A stretch of 25,896 nt of DNA from CAZMRW01 sp964568805 (GCA_964568805.1 CAZMRW010000070.1:1-25896), one strand, 5' to 3'. Shown: positions 1 through 8,552, counted from the stretch's first letter. A program made the numbers and translations. Notes: a model not told the origin generated them from the letters alone.

Positions 1-64
1 CACTTCTCTTTCAAGCTAAAAACACCTAAAATTTAACTTTTTGCATCACCCTTAAGGAAAACCA

Positions 65-652
65 ATGCGCTTATTCATTCTTCCCCTGATGCTGCTTTTA
101 ACCACAACACTTTCATTTGCAACGGAAAAAAATATGTCTGATAAGTCACAACCCTCCAAGGTCAAATTAACCACCTCGCTCGGCGCCATCGTTATTCAGC
201 TGAATACTGAAAAAGCGCCGGTTTCATCGGCAAATTTTATTAAATATGTTAATGAAGGTTTTTACAACGGCACCATATTTCATCGGGTCATCAAAGACTT
301 TATGGCGCAAGGCGGCGGCTTCGACACCGGCTTCAAGCAAAAGACAACTCATGAGCCGATCAAAAACGAAGCCGACAACGGCCTGAGCAACAGCCGCGGC
401 ACACTAGCCATGGCCCGCACCTCGGATCCCAATTCGGCAACCGCGCAATTTTTTATCAATTATAAAGAGAATTCTTTCCTGAACCACACCAGTCCGACGC
501 CTAGCGGCTGGGGCTACGCCGTTTTCGGCGAAGTGGTTGAAGGCATGGATGTCGTCGATGCCATGGCACAGCAGCCGACAGGTAACCGCGGCGGACATCA
601 GGATGTGCCGAAAACCGATATCGTTATCGAAAAAGCGGAAGTTTTAAAATAA
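65..652 (+). CDS. Exported cyclophilin-type peptidyl-prolyl cis-trans isomerase
   Basis: Catalyses cis-trans isomerisation of prolyl peptide bonds and probably assists protein folding in the periplasm. The 195-aa product has a short signal peptide (basic MR, hydrophobic residues 3-17, likely cleavage after SFA around residue 19) followed by one cyclophilin domain at about 32-195. Visible cyclophilin motifs are FHRVIKDFMAQGG (residues about 77-89, with the active-site Arg, Phe and Gln), ATAQFFIN, and FGEVVEGMDVVD near the C-terminus. The start at 65 is preceded by AAGGAAAA at good spacing. An internal ATG at 134 would give a cytoplasmic PpiB-like form but has a weaker ribosome site. It stands alone before a 600-bp gap. 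The family is certain; the periplasmic location is inferred from the leader. Confidence 0.95.
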   Translation: MRLFILPLMLLLTTTLSFATEKNMSDKSQPSKVKLTTSLGAIVIQLNTEKAPVSSANFIKYVNEGFYNGTIFHRVIKDFMAQGGGFDTGFKQKTTHEPIKNEADNGLSNSRGTLAMARTSDPNSATAQFFINYKENSFLNHTSPTPSGWGYAVFGEVVEGMDVVDAMAQQPTGNRGGHQDVPKTDIVIEKAEVLK

Positions 653-1253
653 ACGAACTGCTAAAAAATAAGTAGTATTCAACCAGTTGATTCCGTTCCT
701 GGCTAGTCAAGCTTGCAATGAATGGAATCGACGCATTGCCCTTTATCCCCTCTAAGAATCCAGACAGAGTTAATCAAAAGATTGACACTAAGGAACCTTG
801 CGCTACCCATCCCCGCCCTACTTATCTGAAAAACAAATTCCGGGATTTATCCCGTTTTTGCCGTCAAAGGTCCTCGTTTTACGCATTTATGACTCAAGCA
901 GTCGATGATGGCTTTTATGCCGCTCAGGCAGGAGTGTAGATGTCTTTGTGAGAAATCGATAGTATTTCGAGGAATATGTTTCGATAAATCGGAGAAGGAA
1001 AGGACTCTTCGGTGTGTTGCCGATATCGGGTACGGTTGATTTTTCGAGCCGGGCGTCTTGTGGCCAGACATGCAGATTTTCATGACTTGACAATAACTCG
1101 GCGCATGTTAAGTTGTCGTATCTATAAAAGAATTGATATGGATATTTTTGCGGATTGATGCTGTTATTACCCTTGAAATATTAACCGTGTTAAATTAACA
1201 GAATTAACGAAATACCTGTCCTCGCTACAATAATAATAAAGCAGGTTTGATTC
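653..1253. other. Intergenic region, no convincing gene
   Basis: Open frames here (for example 718-939 on + and 847-1083 on -) have no ribosome sites, family motifs or gene-like composition, so I treat the stretch as non-coding. It contains a 13-bp inverted repeat with two G-U pairs (686-698 and 720-732, 21-nt loop) and a short hairpin with five Ts (841-859). The last 80 bases before the BLUF gene are AT-rich with three ATTAAC copies (1180, 1194, 1203) and the palindrome GTTAAATTAAC (1189-1199). I see no clear promoter. Confidence 0.6.
841..859 (+). terminator. Candidate short intrinsic terminator
   Basis: CGGGA, loop TTTA, TCCCG (841-854), then five Ts (855-859). The stem is only 5 bp but mostly G-C. 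It lies about 190 nt after the prolyl isomerase gene and could end that transcript or a small RNA from the gap. The short stem keeps confidence low. Confidence 0.35.
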
Positions 1254-2132
1254 ATGATACAGACAACTTATATCAGCACGCCGACACGTCCCATGAGTAC
1301 GGACGATCTCCTGGACATTCTGAATACTGCCCGGCTAAATAATGTCTGTATCGGCGTCTCCGGAATGCTTCTATACACCGGCAGTGCGTTTATTCAGACA
1401 CTGGAGGGAGACGAAAAAGTCTTGGAGGATTTGCTGGCAACGATTAAAAAAGACCCTCGCCATAAGGACTTTCGCATCATCGAGAAGAAAAAAATTCTTG
1501 CTCGCGAATATGCCGATTGGACCATGGGATTTAAACGCATAGACAAGGACGATGTTCGCGACATACCGGGGTTAAACAAATTCTTCGAAACCGATTTGAG
1601 CGGCAGCATCGGCTCCGATGAGTTGAAACTGGTCAATAATTTGTTGAATCATTTCCGCAAGGAAGGAAAAAAGAAAAATATTCACGACGAATTGTCGCTG
1701 GAGGATGAGGACAAATTTATTGTTTTTCTGCATGCGATGATCCGGTTGGGGGTAAAGGCATTGGCATTATTGATGATGCTCACGGTTCTCTGGTGCGTGC
1801 TGGACGTGGTCGTTGTCATTTATAAGGAAATTTTGAGCCAGTCGATTATGAAACTGGGGAAATCGGAGATTCTGCATGTGTTCGGTTCATTCATGATCGT
1901 TCTGATCGCCGTCGAAATATTCATCAACATTACACTTTATATCCGCAATGATGTCATACCGGTAAAGATGGTGGTAGCGACTGCGCTCATGGCGGTCGCG
2001 CGAAAAATCATTGTATTCGACTATCACGACGTGTCAGCACTGCACGTGATTGGAACCGCATTGCTGGTACTGGCCCTGGGCGGCTGTTACTGGCTGCTGG
2101 AGCGTGAATTTAAAGTGCATTCTGATGCTTAA
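1254..2132 (+). CDS. BLUF blue-light sensor fused to PsiE-like membrane domain
   Basis: Probable FAD-binding blue-light photoreceptor attached to a membrane protein. Residues 1-96 form a BLUF domain. Tyr6, Asn30, Gln48, Trp89 and Met91 have the same mutual spacing as AppA Tyr21, Asn45, Gln63, Trp104 and Met106, so the flavin photocycle residues are complete. A charged linker (about 97-155) leads to four hydrophobic segments at about 166-191, 207-229, 236-255 and 264-282. The pattern, with ARKIIVFD and a final WLLERE, resembles the phosphate-starvation-inducible PsiE family, whose function is unknown. The start matches the usual BLUF N-terminus, although the ribosome site is poor. Only 43 nt separate it from cydA, suggesting one operon. 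BLUF assignment is strong, PsiE fairly strong, and any role in respiration is inference. Confidence 0.88.
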   Translation: MIQTTYISTPTRPMSTDDLLDILNTARLNNVCIGVSGMLLYTGSAFIQTLEGDEKVLEDLLATIKKDPRHKDFRIIEKKKILAREYADWTMGFKRIDKDDVRDIPGLNKFFETDLSGSIGSDELKLVNNLLNHFRKEGKKKNIHDELSLEDEDKFIVFLHAMIRLGVKALALLMMLTVLWCVLDVVVVIYKEILSQSIMKLGKSEILHVFGSFMIVLIAVEIFINITLYIRNDVIPVKMVVATALMAVARKIIVFDYHDVSALHVIGTALLVLALGGCYWLLEREFKVHSDA

Positions 2133-2175
2133 TCGGAATTATCAGGTCTATCGAAGACAACCTTAGGGCAACGTT

Positions 2176-3573
2176 ATGGAATTTTTGCACGATTCGCTGT
2201 TTCTGTCTCGACTTCAATTCGCCTTCACCGCGTTGTTCCACATCCTCTGGCCCTTGCTGACCGTGGGCTTATCGATTTTTCTGGTGGTGCTGGAAGCATT
2301 GTGGCTGAAGACTCAAGACCGTGATTACTTCATCCTTGCGCGCTTCTGGGGCAAACTGTTCCTGCTTAATTTCGCTGTCGGCGTGGTCAGCGGCATACCG
2401 ATGGAATTTGAATTTGGCACCAACTGGGCGCCTTTTTCCAGGCTTAGCGGCGAATTCTTCGGCAATATTCTCGGTTACGACGGCGCAATGGCGCTCATGC
2501 TGGAAGCCGGTTTTCTGGGCATCATGATGTTCGGCTGGAACCGGGTGCCCGCAGGCATGCATTTGTTTGCAACGACGATGGTGGCCTTGGGTTCGTCTTT
2601 GTCGGCTTTCTGGATCATGATTGCCAATGGCTGGATGCAGTCGCCTGGCGGCGGTCACGTTGAGGCCGGCCGCTACGTGGTTGACAGCTACGCCGAGGCT
2701 TTACTCAATCCCAACCATTATTTGGGCTTTACCCATATGTGGCTGGCTTGTCTGGAAACCAGTCTGTTCGTAGTTGGCGGGATTTCCGCCTGGTATCTGT
2801 TACAGCAACGCCACGAAAACCTGTTCCGCAAATCGTTTGGTCTGGCATTGGCGGGTGTGCTGCTGGCGGCGCCGGTGCAGATTTTGGTCGGCGATATTGC
2901 CGGGCTATACCTGTTCGATATCCAGCCGGCGAAGACGGCGGCTATCGAAGCTCACTGGGATACCAATCCGCCGGGGCAGGGCGCCGAATGGCATGTGCTG
3001 GCCTGGCCGAACAAGGAAAAACAGGGCAACGATTGGGTTTTATCCATCCCTAACGTGTTGAGTCTTATCGCCACGCATTCATTAGACGGACAAGTCAAAG
3101 GGTTGAAAGAGTTTGCGCCAATTGATCAACCGCCTGCCATTCCGTTAATCTTTTACACATTTCGAATCATGGTGGGTATCGGCGTTGTTCTGGCGGCATT
3201 GGCTCTGGGAAGCGGTTATTTTTGGTGGAGAAAACGCAGGCTGCCTGGCGGTCCGGAATTTCCGGTCTGGCTACTGAAATGTTGGCTGGCGGCTGTTCCG
3301 TTAGGCTATCTGGCCACGGAATGCGGCTGGATAGTGCGGGAAGTAGGGCGTCAACCTTGGGCTGTCTACGGCATGCTGCGTACCGAACATGCCGTGTCGA
3401 ATTTACCCGCCGCCGCAGTGGCAACCAGTCTGGCACTGTTTGTAGTCATTTATACGCTATTGCTGGTTTCTTTTTTGTTGTTCGCCCGGCGCATCATCCT
3501 GGCTGGTCCGGATATTCATCAGCCGTTGCCGGTGTTTTTGCCGCCGGTCGGCGCAAGTCAGGAAAGGAGTTGA
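2176..3573 (+). CDS. cydA: bd-type quinol oxidase subunit I (CydA/CioA)
   Basis: Haem-bearing subunit of a cytochrome bd-type terminal oxidase, which oxidises quinol and reduces O2 to water in the cytoplasmic membrane. The 465-aa protein has about nine hydrophobic helices. Candidate ligands are His22 (FTALFHILWP, haem b595/d site), His187 (GFTHMW) and Met332 (FRIMVG, haem b558), with Glu110 (LMLEAGF) and the signature GRQPW at 391-395. The loop between helices 6 and 7 is short, as in the cyanide-insensitive CIO type, compared with about 520 aa for long-loop E. coli CydA. AGGG lies about 8 nt before the ATG. cydB follows after 2 nt, so the two are co-translated. Sensitivity to cyanide cannot be read from sequence. 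Confidence 0.95.
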   Translation: MEFLHDSLFLSRLQFAFTALFHILWPLLTVGLSIFLVVLEALWLKTQDRDYFILARFWGKLFLLNFAVGVVSGIPMEFEFGTNWAPFSRLSGEFFGNILGYDGAMALMLEAGFLGIMMFGWNRVPAGMHLFATTMVALGSSLSAFWIMIANGWMQSPGGGHVEAGRYVVDSYAEALLNPNHYLGFTHMWLACLETSLFVVGGISAWYLLQQRHENLFRKSFGLALAGVLLAAPVQILVGDIAGLYLFDIQPAKTAAIEAHWDTNPPGQGAEWHVLAWPNKEKQGNDWVLSIPNVLSLIATHSLDGQVKGLKEFAPIDQPPAIPLIFYTFRIMVGIGVVLAALALGSGYFWWRKRRLPGGPEFPVWLLKCWLAAVPLGYLATECGWIVREVGRQPWAVYGMLRTEHAVSNLPAAAVATSLALFVVIYTLLLVSFLLFARRIILAGPDIHQPLPVFLPPVGASQERS

Positions 3574-3575
3574 CA

Positions 3576-4574
3576 ATGGAGCATCAGGTATCCGACTGGC
3601 TGGTCAATTCCTGGGCAGCCATTCTGACGTTGATTATAGCGGTTTATGTAGCGTTGGACGGTTTCGATTTGGGGGTGGGCATACTGTCGCTCGTCGAAAG
3701 AGACAAAACACGGAAGTCCATCATGATGGATACTCTGAACGGCGTCTGGGATGCCAATGAGACCTGGCTGGTACTGATGGGCGGAACGTTATTCGGAGCC
3801 TTTCCGTTGGCCTATGCGGCTGTGTTGCAGTCCTTATACGCGCCCGTATTGCTCCTGCTGTTTGCGTTGATTTTTCGGGGCGTCGCGTTTGAATTTCGGT
3901 TGTATGCCCGACGTCAGGAAGGCTGGACTCTGGCTTTCGGCGTCGGCAGTTTGCTGGCCGCTTTGGCGCAGGGATTGGCCTTGGGCGGCTTGCTGGGCGG
4001 TCTGCCTTTGAGTGAATCCGGTTCAACTGTCGATTTATTTGTCTGGGCGACGCCGTTTTCATTATTGACGGCTGTCCTGTTAGCCGCGGTCTATGTTTTG
4101 CTGGGGGCAACCTATTTATTATATAAAGTAGACGAACCGTTTCTTGAATCTATGTATCGCTGGGCCAGGCGATCTGCATTATTGCTGTCGGTATTATTTC
4201 CGCTGTTTTTAGGGTGTGCTGCTCTGGCGATGCCCTCAGTGGCGGAGCGGTGGGGCGATGAACCTTTCTGGTTTAGTATCCTGGCCGCCTGCATTGCGGC
4301 GCCTTTCTTGCTGATGCAGCACAGTCTTAGTCGACGCCGTGACGACAGGCCGTTTTTCTGGTGTCTGGTGACATTGGCCATGGTGATAATCGGGTTGGTC
4401 GCCAGCCATTATCCATTTTTGATTCCGGGAGCCATGACTTTGCATATGGCTGCTTCCTCGACCAGGACCCTCGAATTCATGCTTTTCGCGGTCGGCGGTT
4501 TGCTGCCGTTTATGTTGGGCTACAATGCTTATCAATATTACGTTTTTCGTGGGCGGGCGAGTTCGGGTCATTGA
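3576..4574 (+). CDS. cydB: bd-type quinol oxidase subunit II (CydB/CioB)
   Basis: Second subunit of the bd oxidase, a polytopic membrane partner of CydA. The frame is open from 3222 inside cydA, but the true start is the ATG at 3576: AGGAAAGGAG lies just upstream in the end of cydA, and the protein then begins like other CydB proteins. The 332-aa product has early motifs ALDGFDLGVGIL (about 25-36) and VWDANETWLVLMGG (about 57-70), both typical of subunit II, followed by about eight hydrophobic helices. I see no CydX-type small subunit ORF or cydCD genes nearby. The next gene starts 46 nt downstream on the same strand. Confidence 0.95.
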   Translation: MEHQVSDWLVNSWAAILTLIIAVYVALDGFDLGVGILSLVERDKTRKSIMMDTLNGVWDANETWLVLMGGTLFGAFPLAYAAVLQSLYAPVLLLLFALIFRGVAFEFRLYARRQEGWTLAFGVGSLLAALAQGLALGGLLGGLPLSESGSTVDLFVWATPFSLLTAVLLAAVYVLLGATYLLYKVDEPFLESMYRWARRSALLLSVLFPLFLGCAALAMPSVAERWGDEPFWFSILAACIAAPFLLMQHSLSRRRDDRPFFWCLVTLAMVIIGLVASHYPFLIPGAMTLHMAASSTRTLEFMLFAVGGLLPFMLGYNAYQYYVFRGRASSGH

Positions 4575-4620
4575 TTGATCAATATCATTACGGTTTTTCT
4601 TCATTGCAGGGAACATTATT

Positions 4621-5694
4621 ATGAACATCCGTTTTTTGGTTTTATTATTGGTGTGGATTTGTGCGGCCGATGTCTACGGTGATGAACATCACTTAGAGTC
4701 GTGCCGGTCCTATGAAGGCCGATTGAGCGACCTGAATGTGCAGCGACCGCCGAGGCGGGTGCTGCTGGTGCCTTTGTTGAGCAGGGATCCCCATACGACC
4801 GAGAGCCCAAGATGGTCCGAGCAGCCGGCCCGCGCACTGAGTGCCTTTTATCGCAGCCGATTCAAGGCGGAGGTAACGCAATTACGGGATGTCTGGAGCT
4901 GGTCGGACTATTACCGGCAGGCCGATCAAATGGCGCTGCAATCGCCTGCTTTCGACCGGGTTATCTTCATCAGCCATGGCGGTTTCGACGGTCCGGTAGT
5001 TAAAAATGAGGTGTTTAAGCAAGATTTTGAGGTAAACGGAAACAAGGGCAAATTGCTTCAGCTTTCCGAGGCACAGCCAGGACTTAAGAATGTGTTGTCC
5101 ATCACCTATGATACCGGAAAAAACCGCATATTCAGCGACTATATGGCATCGCACCGGCAGGAGATGAAATCGATGAGATCGAGCGAAATCTTTCATCAGC
5201 TGAAAGAGCTCGAAAAACAGTTGCAGCCGCTCGACTACGCCTGTTTTCAAAGCTATTGCTCGCCGGAGAAACTGTCTCTAAGCCCGGAGCGGCAGCGTGA
5301 ATACCGGCTTGAGATTTGTGAACGAATTTGCCGGGAACCCTTGTTCGAGTTAAAGCAGTCTGCCGAGTTATCAGAGGAACGTTTTTATCATTTTACAAAA
5401 ACTCTGAGCTCGCTTGCGGCGGCCGATGGTCTGGTTTTTTTCGGCGCCTGCAACCCGGGCAGCGCGGCTCCTGAAAGAGTTCTGGAGAAGGATCAAACCG
5501 AGTTGCTGATCAACTCAAATCTGGCCGGCGGGCCCCATCAAACCTATGTGCATCTGGTCAGCACGGCAACCGGCCGCATCACCGCCGGCCCGATCGGAAA
5601 TAGCAGCGCCGACGACATTGTCAATAGGATAATCATGTTTGAGACCAATCGTCCACAACGCTATTTATGCATCGCCGCTCCCGGGAAACTTTGA
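4621..5694 (+). CDS. Exported protein of unknown function with caspase/CHAT-like His/Cys dyad
   Basis: I do not recognise a named family. The 357-aa product has a signal peptide (hydrophobic 5-16, probable cleavage after VYG at residue 20). Cys14 does not fit a lipobox. Two hydrophobic strands end in the kind of residues used by clan CD cysteine peptidases: FDRVIFISHGG with His119-Gly120, and GLVFFGACNPG with Cys277. About 150 residues separate them, as in caspase- or CHAT-like folds. Cys208/213 and Cys233/237 could form disulfides in the periplasm. It follows cydB by 46 nt and may be co-transcribed with the oxidase. It converges with the minus-strand cluster, leaving 16 nt. The reading frame is secure; the peptidase idea rests on motif shape only, and a non-catalytic relative is possible. 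Confidence 0.8.
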   Translation: MNIRFLVLLLVWICAADVYGDEHHLESCRSYEGRLSDLNVQRPPRRVLLVPLLSRDPHTTESPRWSEQPARALSAFYRSRFKAEVTQLRDVWSWSDYYRQADQMALQSPAFDRVIFISHGGFDGPVVKNEVFKQDFEVNGNKGKLLQLSEAQPGLKNVLSITYDTGKNRIFSDYMASHRQEMKSMRSSEIFHQLKELEKQLQPLDYACFQSYCSPEKLSLSPERQREYRLEICERICREPLFELKQSAELSEERFYHFTKTLSSLAAADGLVFFGACNPGSAAPERVLEKDQTELLINSNLAGGPHQTYVHLVSTATGRITAGPIGNSSADDIVNRIIMFETNRPQRYLCIAAPGKL

Positions 5695-5710
5695 TTGCCC
5701 GCCAATTCCG

Positions 5711-6922
5711 TCACTTTTGAAAAAATGTACTGAAGAAGCGGCCAAGCCCTCTTTTGCTCTGTACTTCGGCCGTCTTGACGCTTACCGCTTCGCTGTCAGT
5801 TGCATTGACTGGCAATATGATATGTCCCAGGACGAAACAGGCATTGTAAAACTCGAAAACTTTTGCCAAGGGGATTTGCAGTGCTTCGGATACGCCGTAT
5901 AAATCGCCTTCCCAGTTACGCATAAATTCTGCAATTTCACTGTATTGACCGAGTAACGGGATTTCTTTCGCATTTGGCGATGCGGTTAGTGTGACCGGAC
6001 GTTCTGCGCTGTGACCATCCAATAATCGTCCCTGGCTGGCCTGAATGACGGCGTAGATAGTCAGCTCGGTTAACGACCTCGAAGACGAATTAATCTCAAC
6101 GCCCATCAGTTTGGACAGTTTCGATTTGCTGATAATTTTGCTTTTTAATAAACGCCGCTGAATTGTGCAATAGGCGAGTATCTCTTCCGATGTGCCGGCG
6201 AAATAATAAGTATTGATTTCCGGCTCGATATAGATGGGCGGGAGCCGGTTTAACTGCACGATTCGGCAGGATTTGTCCTTTTCGGCTTGCAGCAACAGGC
6301 CGTATAAAAAATTCCGGGTGTTCAGCTTGATGTTTTTGGCATGATTGGCCGATGCCGGCAAGGCGAATTCAGTTTCCGATTCGTTGATCAGTTCATATAG
6401 CTCCGGCCAATTGTCTATTGCATTGTTTTTACTCGGAAGAAAATCTTTATCCAAATCGGGCTCATCGATATCGGCCAGTACAGTTTGAAGATCAGCCACG
6501 GTGTTCAGGGGCAGATCCGGCTGAATAGTCAAGGACGAATCTGCTTCCGGAACGGTGCCGGCGGTAATGGTTTTTTCCGCTTCTTCCGCCAATCGGACCG
6601 AAACCTGATTGAGTAATTGAGTAATACTCCGCAAACTTGGCGTTGCGTCAGGTTTTTTTAACAAAAACCAGTGGTCATTCGATAATGCCTGCTGATCTTC
6701 GGTTATCAGAATGATCTGATAAGGCTGGCGTTTTTGCAGCTGATCGGCGCATATCTGTTGTCCATGGTCCGCGTCGAGGTTAATCATCACCGTGCTGGTA
6801 TCCTCGCTGTCAAGAATGCGCCATTGGTCGGTCAGAGCGGATTCCGCAAGATCAAGCACCGCCGACATGGCGTCCTGCTGAGGCTGATCAAAACCGGCGC
6901 ACTGGATGGTATAATGTGACAT
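5711..6922 (-). CDS. Unknown 403-aa protein, paralogue of the 348-aa protein at 9715-10761
   Basis: Last gene of the minus-strand GTPase cluster; family not recognised. It shares an ordered set of blocks with the 348-aa protein: an N-terminal alpha/beta region starting with a GF motif and LAES (residues 25-28), a LLNQVS helix (103-108), SQGR-x-L-x-GH (296-304), and FEFYNACFVLGHI (356-368). The middle (about 113-200) is acidic and low in structure and is longer here than in the paralogue. The C-terminus (389-403, KRGLGRFFSTFFQK) is basic and amphipathic and could contact the membrane. The ATG lies one nt after the phosphoesterase stop, with AAGGAAAG upstream inside that gene, so translation is coupled. 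The N-terminal region could be a degenerate receiver-like fold; that is a guess. Confidence 0.85.
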   Translation of the reverse strand: MSHYTIQCAGFDQPQQDAMSAVLDLAESALTDQWRILDSEDTSTVMINLDADHGQQICADQLQKRQPYQIILITEDQQALSNDHWFLLKKPDATPSLRSITQLLNQVSVRLAEEAEKTITAGTVPEADSSLTIQPDLPLNTVADLQTVLADIDEPDLDKDFLPSKNNAIDNWPELYELINESETEFALPASANHAKNIKLNTRNFLYGLLLQAEKDKSCRIVQLNRLPPIYIEPEINTYYFAGTSEEILAYCTIQRRLLKSKIISKSKLSKLMGVEINSSSRSLTELTIYAVIQASQGRLLDGHSAERPVTLTASPNAKEIPLLGQYSEIAEFMRNWEGDLYGVSEALQIPLAKVFEFYNACFVLGHIILPVNATDSEAVSVKTAEVQSKRGLGRFFSTFFQK

Positions 6923-6923
6923 A

Positions 6924-8492
6924 TTACTTTCCTTCTAACAAACGTTGCCATAATTGCGTTGGCAGGTCATGACTGATCATTTTTTGGACAACGGGGTCCA
7001 CCTCATAAGGCAGCGAAAAAAACGCTATCTCGCGTTTCTCTCGATCATAAATGGCGCACTGAGCGCCTTTATTGCCGTTTCTTGGCTGGCCGACAGAGCC
7101 GGGGCAAACCAGTGCGTGGGAATACGTATCGAGACTGATTAAGGGGGCGGTGAGGTGCTGGTCCATGTTATGTTTGTCGCGGCAATACACCCCCGGCATA
7201 TGCGAATGCCCGTGAAAGCACAACGGAATATTTTTGTTTTGCATATAATCCAGATTGTCAACGGAGGTCATCATATAGACATAACCATAAAAAAATGCGG
7301 GGTCGATCGGCGCCCCATGAACAGCCAGCCAATTATCCTCCCGGGCGGAGGCTGGCAAATTTTGCAGCCAGTCCCGGTCGTCCCGGGATAACTGCCGGGA
7401 AGTCCAGTCGATGACTACTTTGGCATTGCCTGAAAAGCCGGTTGAGGTATTCCCCGTGGCGACGGCATGATCATGATTACCTTTAATAATGGTGAAAGAC
7501 GACGCCTGCAATCTTTCAATACATTCTTTCGGTTCCGGTCCATAACCGACGATGTCGCCCAAAACGAGTCCCTGATCAATTTGGCGTTGCCGGTAAAAAT
7601 CCAGTACACAGTCAAGCGCCGCATAATTAGCGTGTATATCCGCGAAAAGGGCATAGTAGCGGTTATTTTTAGATGTTTTCGTGGGCGGTATACTGTCCGA
7701 TTGATGATTTTTGATCGGAACCGAAACAGGCGTCCTGGACAGACTGTTGATCAATTGCTGCAGCAACGCTTCTTTTTCCGGCGTCGGCATAAACAGGGTC
7801 TGCAACTGGTTTGCGATAATCACCCGGCAATGAGGATCCTGAAAAATATCGTCAAGCGATTGCGCCAGCGTCCTGCTCAACTGCGCCATAAACTCCGGAT
7901 CCAGCCAGTCGAAGGATCGGATATAAACACCGACCATCACGGAGAATGAAATAAAGTTGTCCCACAGATACAGTTCATCATCCACATAGAAAACTTCGCC
8001 GTGATCGTCGACGGCAAAATTGGACAAGCCTTCATCCATTTTATAGCCGCTGTTTTTTGCCAGCAGCAAATATTTATTAAAAATCGCCCCCAATAAGTAC
8101 AGGAAGTAGGCTCGTTGCCCTTCGTTACAAGTCGAGGCCTTTAATTCAATATTTAACGGCTTTAATCTTGGACAGATGCTTCCGGCCCGGATCGACTCGG
8201 ATTCCGGATCGGTTGAAATAAACCAGGTTTTGCAAGGATGGTGAATCGAAAACTGCCGTTCTTGCAATAAAATCTTTTCGGTCCAGCGGCGGGCTTTTTG
8301 CTGATTTAAATCAAGCTCGGCCCGGATTTTGGCCACGTCCCTGGCATTAGCGAAAATGCGGGTTTCCGGACGTCCGGTGAATGCCGTGCCGATTTCCAGG
8401 TTTTCCGGGCTGACCGACAACAAATCCGCAATATAGCCGGCATCATAATTTTGCAGGCCATTAATGGCGCCGATGAGTTCTATTATTGGCAT
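6924..8492 (-). CDS. Two-domain calcineurin-like metallophosphoesterase
   Basis: Probable metal-dependent phosphatase or phosphodiesterase in the GTPase cluster. The C-terminal domain (about 279-495) carries the full metallophosphoesterase set: D285-I-H287, GD at 312-313 followed by IVGYGPE, GNHDHA (338-343), HGAP (392-395) and GHSH (428-431). This arrangement is closest to the YfcE/ApaH-like family. Residues 1-255 are a separate domain of unknown type; D153-E-G-L-S-N158 with DDHGEVFYVDD (162-172) loosely resembles the catalytic and metal loops of kinase-like folds. The substrate is unknown. The ATG at 8492 is the first conventional start after an upstream in-frame stop, has no Shine-Dalgarno sequence, and lies in the 3' arm of a 17-bp inverted repeat. 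It ends one nt before the next gene. Confidence 0.9.
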   Translation of the reverse strand: MPIIELIGAINGLQNYDAGYIADLLSVSPENLEIGTAFTGRPETRIFANARDVAKIRAELDLNQQKARRWTEKILLQERQFSIHHPCKTWFISTDPESESIRAGSICPRLKPLNIELKASTCNEGQRAYFLYLLGAIFNKYLLLAKNSGYKMDEGLSNFAVDDHGEVFYVDDELYLWDNFISFSVMVGVYIRSFDWLDPEFMAQLSRTLAQSLDDIFQDPHCRVIIANQLQTLFMPTPEKEALLQQLINSLSRTPVSVPIKNHQSDSIPPTKTSKNNRYYALFADIHANYAALDCVLDFYRQRQIDQGLVLGDIVGYGPEPKECIERLQASSFTIIKGNHDHAVATGNTSTGFSGNAKVVIDWTSRQLSRDDRDWLQNLPASAREDNWLAVHGAPIDPAFFYGYVYMMTSVDNLDYMQNKNIPLCFHGHSHMPGVYCRDKHNMDQHLTAPLISLDTYSHALVCPGSVGQPRNGNKGAQCAIYDREKREIAFFSLPYEVDPVVQKMISHDLPTQLWQRLLEGK

Positions 8493-8552
8493 CGAAGGCT
8501 GATAAAATGGATGTTCTAAATTAGCGCATGGTGTATTTATCAGCCTACGATG
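8490..8552. repeat. 17-bp inverted repeat over the phosphoesterase start codon
   Basis: Arms 8490-8506 and 8536-8552 are reverse complements with one mismatch, separated by 29 nt. On the minus-strand transcript, the second arm ends with the ATG of the phosphoesterase. No T-run follows, so it is not a simple terminator. It may hide the start codon in RNA or bind a protein on DNA. Confidence 0.75.

Noticed and set aside
718..1093. Small open frames on both strands after the prolyl isomerase gene
   Set aside because: No ribosome sites, no family motifs, and overlapping frames on opposite strands.
1194..1225. Possible Pho box upstream of the BLUF-PsiE gene
   Set aside because: Only one CTGTC is present (about 1216); the second half-site of a Pho box is missing.
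4621..4680. Lipoprotein signal in the dyad protein (Cys14)
   Set aside because: Residues before Cys14 (VWI) do not fit a lipobox; an ordinary signal peptidase site fits better.
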